Assembly (NCBI GenBank): GCA_002803225.1
Contig: NXFV01001991.1
Span: 1-49,030 of the forward strand
DNA: 49,030 bases
Reading direction: 5' to 3'
DNA from: Gamarada debralockiae
Taxonomy: Eukaryota > Ascomycota > Leotiomycetes > Helotiales > Hyphodiscaceae
Shown: positions 43,558-49,030 of the stretch, piece after piece
Numbering within the stretch: the first letter of the stretch is position 1
Layout of the letters: each line of letters opens with the position of its first letter
Notes under the pieces: generated by a model
Told to the model about the DNA's origin: nothing
What the model saw: the letters and a program-made list of their open reading frames with translations, nothing else
Database searches by the model: none
Program-made: the position numbers and the translations under genes

Positions 43558-46500
43558 TCACTTCTCAGGAGCCGCACTACCATTCGCATCCGCTGCCACT
43601 GGCAGCTCAACTTTCCTTGGCGGCAAGTCCCATTTTGCTCTCAACTCATCCAACCACTCCCACCGATCTCGAATCTTGTCACCAACTTTGACCTGGGCGT
43701 CGGAGAGACCCTTGGGGGGCCCAGGCGTATACACGAACTCGTGGTCAGATTCGCAGAGAGAGTAAGGGAGGGAATTCTCCTGGTGCTTTTCAAAGCATTC
43801 AACGCAAAAGGACGTCTCGAGACAATACGTGCAAATGTAGATGCCTTTGTCGTAGACATTCATGTCCCGATCACAGATCCCGTCACAAGTTCCCATGGCC
43901 CATGGACTATCGTCATATTCTTCTTCATTGCCTCCATCCGGCTTCGACGTAAGGCCTACTGATTCGGGTGACGGTTTCTCTGCAACCTTTTTGCCTTCAG
44001 CTGCAGTACCGTTGAATTGGGCTTTCTCAGCAAGAGCATTCTCAGTGGGCTTCTCCGGGCCAGCATTCTCTGGAGTGCCAACTGGGACCTCGAGGGTGCT
44101 CCGTTCTTGTATGTTCATTTCAACAGTCGTCATCAACTTAGATCTAGCTGAAACCTTGTCAAAATCATCCTCTGTTGAATCTTTTGCCTGGGTGCTCTCA
44201 TCTGGATGATCCTTGCTGGAACCAGTGATCTGCGATCCGCTGATGATGGCTAGAGCCGGAACCGACGAATCAGCGTTCGCATTCGCATCATGGTCACCTT
44301 CTGATGGCTTCACTGCTCCTTCATTATCTTCTGGTTCCACAATTTCCTCGACGGCGTCGGGCTCATCTACATTACTAGCGGCCGCCATTCTCCGCAACTC
44401 TAGATACCAAGGCCCTGCAGCAGCTCGCCCATTAACAAAGTCACCAGCTTTGTGGAGTGTATAAGTTAAGATCTCCCACTTCAGAATCTCGGAGTCAGCA
44501 TTACTCTTTTCAGTGTTGCTAAGCGGGCCTTTTTATGTTCCAAGAGCAGCAAGGTATCCTGCCGGAGGGAATGTATATCTTGAGTGCTGTTGCTCTTGAA
44601 ACACGGAGACAATGGGAATATTGGGGACTAAGATTCTGACTTACAGCCTGAAAGTCATTATCAGCATCATCATCATCCAACAGAAACATCGCGAGCGCCA
44701 CTCGATCCTTGAAGTAAGGTCGAGCTTTCCTCTCTTCCCCAGCTAGACGGTAATACAGACCCAACAAAAGTCCGTGCGAGTATTTCACTGAGTCAATCTC
44801 CTTTGTATCGGGAGAATGCTCTTCTTCCTCCAGTTTTATCAATCTGTTCAGATATTCTTTCCGCTCGTCAACAGTTCCACCCTTACTCCAGGCTCCTAGG
44901 AAATAGAGAAGAGCCATTTTCTTCGATGCATCAGCTGCAGTGGAGTTAAAATACCCCGAATCAGAGTCCTCATTGGAAACATCAATTAGCCTTTGATATT
45001 GCGCGATGGCTTTGTCATCCTCCTGTATTTCGATGTACAATGCAGCCAAAGCGTCCAGCAGATCGACGAGGCTTTTAGAATGTTTGTTTGCAGCAGCAGT
45101 GTCTATCGCAATTTCGTATGCCCTTTTGAGCAGACCGACACGCCTGGTTTTTTGAGCTGTTCGTCTCAAAGGGAGATGTAACCTTTCGGCATCCTCGGAG
45201 AGCAGGAAGTCAGGTAACTTCGTCCCCAAGTTTATCAGAGTTGACATCACGATCTTATTGCGGCCTGCCTTCGCCGCAATGCTTATATAGTCTGCGGTGA
45301 GAGGAAAGTCGCCAGGATAAATTTCGAGTTCATCCTTCAGAGTTTTCATCGCCTCCAATTTGGCTTTATCTGTGTCCGCTCTTTGCTTTTGCCATTTAGC
45401 GATCCATGACGCGCCTCGACGAACTGAGCCTCCTTCGAGATTATACTTGAGACGCCGTGCTTCCTTCATCTCGCTGATCGCAAAATCGTATCTCCCGAGA
45501 TCAGATGCCCATGTAGCTAAGGCAAAGTGGGCTTGCCCGAAATCCGGATCCAGCTTCAAGGCTATTCTGAATTGCTCAAGAGTGCTGTCAGTGGAAGGCT
45601 GAATGATATCCGCAATATTGTAGCCGACCCGGCAATGCCAAAGGGGAGTCTTCTCGAAATTCGCCCATTCCGCTACCTTCAGGATCTCATCTCCTTTCAT
45701 TTCCCATGCATCACTGAAAGGGTGATTGCCTACAACTGGGCGTTGTTCCTCAGCTGGAAGATTCTTCGACCTTTCAAACTGATCCTGATGTTAGCTTGAA
45801 GTTTTAAACACGATTGGGTAACTCACTAACGATACGAAGCCATTTAAATAGGCAAAGAAATAGATGGCCTGATCGTTCCGCTCTATGAGTGGGTCCTGGA
45901 GCCAATTCTTTGCGTACCACATGGCGATGGATTTCAACAATCTCTCGGCAGTAGATGGACAAGGCTCAAGAATCCACTGCTTCTCTCTATCGCTCAACGC
46001 CTTCAACACTTCTTCGTCAGAAAGCCAACTCCAAGCAACGCCGAGATGTTCTTTGATATCGAACCACTACATAATCAAATTAGCATTTCAATGTCGCAAA
46101 ATATATGGAGTCTTACATCGGGCCACAACTGCGTTTCTCTGACCTGGTGCTTATCAGAACAAATTCTCTTATACACATTCAACTACTTACCCATCGAGAG
46201 ATGGCAACTTCATCCTGAAATACTCTAGTCAGATTTCGGAAGATTTCCAATTTATCTTCAAGCGTGGCGACACCTTTTGCTTCCGAAAGATGCTCGGGAA
46301 AATTGTTAGCAGCATAAATCAGCAGCTTGTCTGTGGTCGACATTGAATTCCACGCTTTGGGCGGTTCCGTCAAGCAGATAACTTTGAGGCACGTTTTTGC
46401 GAGACTCAAATTCGCATCAGCACGCGACATACCGATCACGACATTTTTTTCTCTGATAGCGGACTGGTGGCAGTTACGGAAGAATGTCGCAATCGAAGCG

Positions 46501-48996
46501 TGGGCAATCTTGACCACAAGCAGATCGAGGTTGTTATCGAGGTCGTTATCGAGGTCCTCACTCTTTGGTGGTCCACTAGCAACGGCCAGACTCTCTGCTT
46601 CGGTCTGGGCATCTTTGTGACGGGTGTCAACAATAGAGAAGTATGCAGAAAATTCCCTTCCTACTTTATCTCGAACGTCCAAAAACTCCCCATGTTCTGA
46701 CTCTATTCCAACAGCAGCATTGAGCCGAGCAAGTGTCGGCGGCTCTGATGCAAAAAGAACCCAGGCCAACAAAATGTTGAGATCTTGTATGTCTTGAGCT
46801 GTATGTGTCTGCCCGAAGTGGATAAGCGTCTGTTGAAGAGTGTCTTGAATATTCGTAGGTGGTTTCTCTAGAATTTCCGAGAACAAATCGACGTGATCTT
46901 TCTGAGCAAGCTGTTTCAATACCAGAGCGCCCACTATGGAGAGTCAGTACTCGATGCTATAAGAGTTTGTGCACCTACTCTCAAAGACACCTTCCGTACA
47001 AGCAGCAAGCTTTGTCACTGTATCTTTTCTGAAAGTTGAATCCTTCAAGGCTCTCCTGAGTTTAGAAGATTTACTGACAGTCCATGAGATGAAGGACTCG
47101 ATGTCAGCTCGATTCTTGGCCTTAGTAATCGTTATTTGTGGCACATGATGCTTCGAAAAAGCCTTCATAACCTCAGCTTGCAAAAGAAGTTGACTTAAGA
47201 CAACTAGCTTGATCGGAGCGTTACCAGTGCCTTTCGCTGCTTGTAGTACGTTTTTCAAGATGGCATAAAGAACGAGTCGGTCGCTTTCTGGCATGTTATC
47301 TACCCCATCGATAACAAAAGTCACGGATCGGCCTTGCAAGCTCGTGAAATAGTTGTTGCTGAACAAGTACTTCCAGATCTATAAATCTGGTCAGCACTCA
47401 GATAACATTTCCAGGCACAAAACCAAGTTCCTAAGGATTGAGAAGGGAGGCGGTAAATATCCACTCACATTAGCTACTGAGCTGTATCTACCGGCATTCG
47501 TTTGAATAGCGGAGAGATGATCTGTAAGATCCTTCTCGTATTTCTTATCATCTTCCGATAACTGCCAACATAACGTTCGGAGAATTGAGGAAACAGGAAT
47601 ATTAGAGAATTCTGCCTCATCCATTCCATCAACGGGAACCTCTAGACTCTCCTCCGTGCCACCTCCTGGAGCGGGCGGCTTCTTCGAAGATTCTGGTGCC
47701 TCTACCTGCTCTGCATCCGCTTCAGCCGGCTCATTGTCCTTTTGGACGGATCCATTGATATCCATCTTGACAATCTCATCCTCTTCCTTCTCGGTCACAA
47801 TTCCGCCCTCCACAATACTCTCACTTGCTGTCGCAACTTCTGGCTTCGGAGCCGCTTCGCCGGTGATCTCAGTTTCATTGTATTCCAGGAAGTAAGCTGC
47901 GACACTAGCCTTCGTCGTGTCCTTCGCACCCAAAAGATGTGTGGGGCCAAAATGGTCCACAAGCTTGGCAGCAATGTGCGACTTTCCGGCTCCAGACTTG
48001 CCAAAGATCCACAACAGTGGTAAATCACTCTTCGTGCTCCATTCCTTAAATTCTGGTTCCTCGAAGACCCATTCGCATGTGCCTGGGGCTGTGGAATCTT
48101 TGAATTCTTTGATTCGTGCGGAAACCGCACTAATCTCTCCGTCGGGATCGAGGAGCTTACGCAGGGCACGGCGGGCTCTGTCTTCGACTTTCTGCTTTAC
48201 CTCTTTAGTGGCTAGCTCACGATATTAGTCGTCCATTCTCCATTACATATTCAAAATGTGAGGAAGAGGGAACCCACTCTTTGGGGCAGCCTCTTTCTTC
48301 TCCTTTAACATCGTTCTTACTTCCTCTACCTGACTGGAGATACCAACAATTTGCACGGAAGAAATATAGTCGAGTCTGTGGTCCGCCTTGTCGACTTTGG
48401 CGTCTATTTTATCGGTAGTCTTGAGGGTATCAGTGGCCATTACTGTGTCCCGGCGTTTGGTGAGGTCTTTCAGCTTCTCGAGAGAGGCCTTTTCGGGGCC
48501 ACCTTTTCCCGGACGGGTAAGAGCTTCTGCGTAAGCCTCTGATGCGAAGTTAGTATCTGCTGGTTGGGTGAAGTTTTTGGCTGGATAGGGGAGCTTTACT
48601 GAGTCTCTTCTCCTTCGCAAACCGGGTTGCGAGTCGGAAAACCTCAAGAATAGCAATGAGGGTTTCAATCACGAGAATCTGAAGCTGGGGCGAAAGGAAG
48701 CGAACCCCACCAACAACGGAGGAGATATCAGCTATTGCTTCTGCGCATTTGGTGAAGAGACCCTCCAGGACACTGTAAGACTCGTGCACATCCTTCCCCG
48801 CCTATCCCGCCTGTAAGTCTGGGCCCGCAAAATGTCGTCCTCAGGGAACGAGGCAGGGCTCACATTAAATAGATACATCACAGCACTGAAAACCATGGGC
48901 GTTGCGGGTATGAACTGCAATCTCTCCCATTAGCATCTCGACGATTTTCACCTGACCCGTCACGAGATCTTGTCGGGTTTTCTCTAACACCAAAGT
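43558..48996 (-). CDS. STAND/NLR-like protein: Goodbye-like, P-loop NTPase, TPR, Zn finger (partial)
   Basis: Twelve visible exons join in phase: 48996-48952, 48914-48864, 48792-48600, 48538-48278, 48211-47469, 47378-46979, 46933-46191, 46143-46117, 46066-45827, 45784-44645, 44558-44505, 44397-43558. They give 1578 residues; the true N-terminus lies beyond the window. The start (FIPATPMVFSAVMYLF, then QLQILVIETLIAILEVF) resembles the fungal STAND N-terminal Goodbye domain. The NTPase has Walker A FGKSGAGKSH and Walker B VTFVIDGVDNM. An acidic linker lies between them. A helical region with TPR-like units follows (FRIALKLDPDFGQAHFALA). The C-terminus holds a Cys/His cluster (CDGIC, CTYC, CVEC, then CESDH), ZZ-like. 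Such proteins sense non-self in fungi; this one's trigger is unknown. The 27-nt and 54-nt exons rest on phase alone. Confidence 0.8.
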
Positions 48997-49005
48997 CTGG
49001 AAACC

Positions 49006-49030
49006 AAAAAAAAAAAAAAAAAAAAAAAAA
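49006..49030. repeat. Homopolymer A run at the window edge
   Basis: 25 consecutive A residues end the window. In the NLR-like gene's sense this is T25 just before GGTTTCCAG, so it could be an intronic pyrimidine tract ahead of a splice acceptor. It could equally mark an assembly break. Confidence 0.9.

Noticed and set aside
1..49030. tRNA genes
   Set aside because: I looked for B-box-like GTTCGANNC phrases on both strands. The few hits (for example near 14377 and 34670) lack a matching A box and acceptor stem. A covariance-model search would be decisive.

Overview
The window is nuclear DNA of a filamentous ascomycete (Pezizomycotina). The reasons are: genes split by 50-130 nt GT-AG introns; fungus-specific families (RTA1-like, HET, Goodbye-type STAND proteins, a DNMT5-type methyltransferase); and Tc1/mariner and pogo/Fot elements broken by TAG/TAA stops in a RIP-like way. 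A Leotiomycete is my guess from overall feel, not something I could test. No bacterial-style operon, tRNA, rRNA or CRISPR array was seen. The right edge ends in a run of 25 A, and the last gene runs off it.

Layout. 1-3.6 kb: a 21-bp triplicate and a dead Tc1/mariner element with inverted repeats, then an unclear decayed stretch. 3.66-4.82 kb (-): a SAP-like, multi-pass membrane protein. 5.7-7.7 kb (-): a cytochrome P450 pseudogene whose broken C-terminus looks like an unrelated ORF. 8.8-9.5 kb (+): ribosomal protein eL42. 10.2-11.5 kb (-): a 2H phosphoesterase. 11.9-14.6 kb: decayed, unrecognised sequence. 15.3-22.3 kb (+): the centrepiece, an apparently intact 10-exon, 2158-residue DNMT5-type protein (cytosine-5 methyltransferase, zinc finger, SNF2 ATPase with RING). 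22.7-23.5 and 26.5-27.2 kb: two arrays of the same diverged repeat (about 75-bp period in the first). Between them lie a truncated Tc1 transposase (-) and an RTA1-like 7-TM gene (+). 27.57-29.56 kb (-): a DHA2/Vba-like MFS transporter.

30.6-49 kb resembles a fungal self/non-self or immune-type island mixed with transposon debris. It holds a decayed G-domain GTPase (-), an intact 1611-residue protein with a CorA-like two-TM C-terminus (-), a block of direct and inverted repeats with a small relic of the GTPase gene, a dead pogo/Fot transposase (+), a truncated HET-domain pseudogene (-), an AT-rich island, and a large STAND/NLR-like gene (-). The NLR-like gene combines a Goodbye-like domain, a P-loop NTPase, a TPR-like helical region and a C-terminal Cys/His cluster. 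The window therefore pairs a candidate genome-defence methyltransferase with repeats that look mutated by C-to-T processes, beside a zone of rapid birth and death of immunity-type genes. That link is inference. The exon structures were built by eye from splice sites and reading phase and have not been tested against transcripts.
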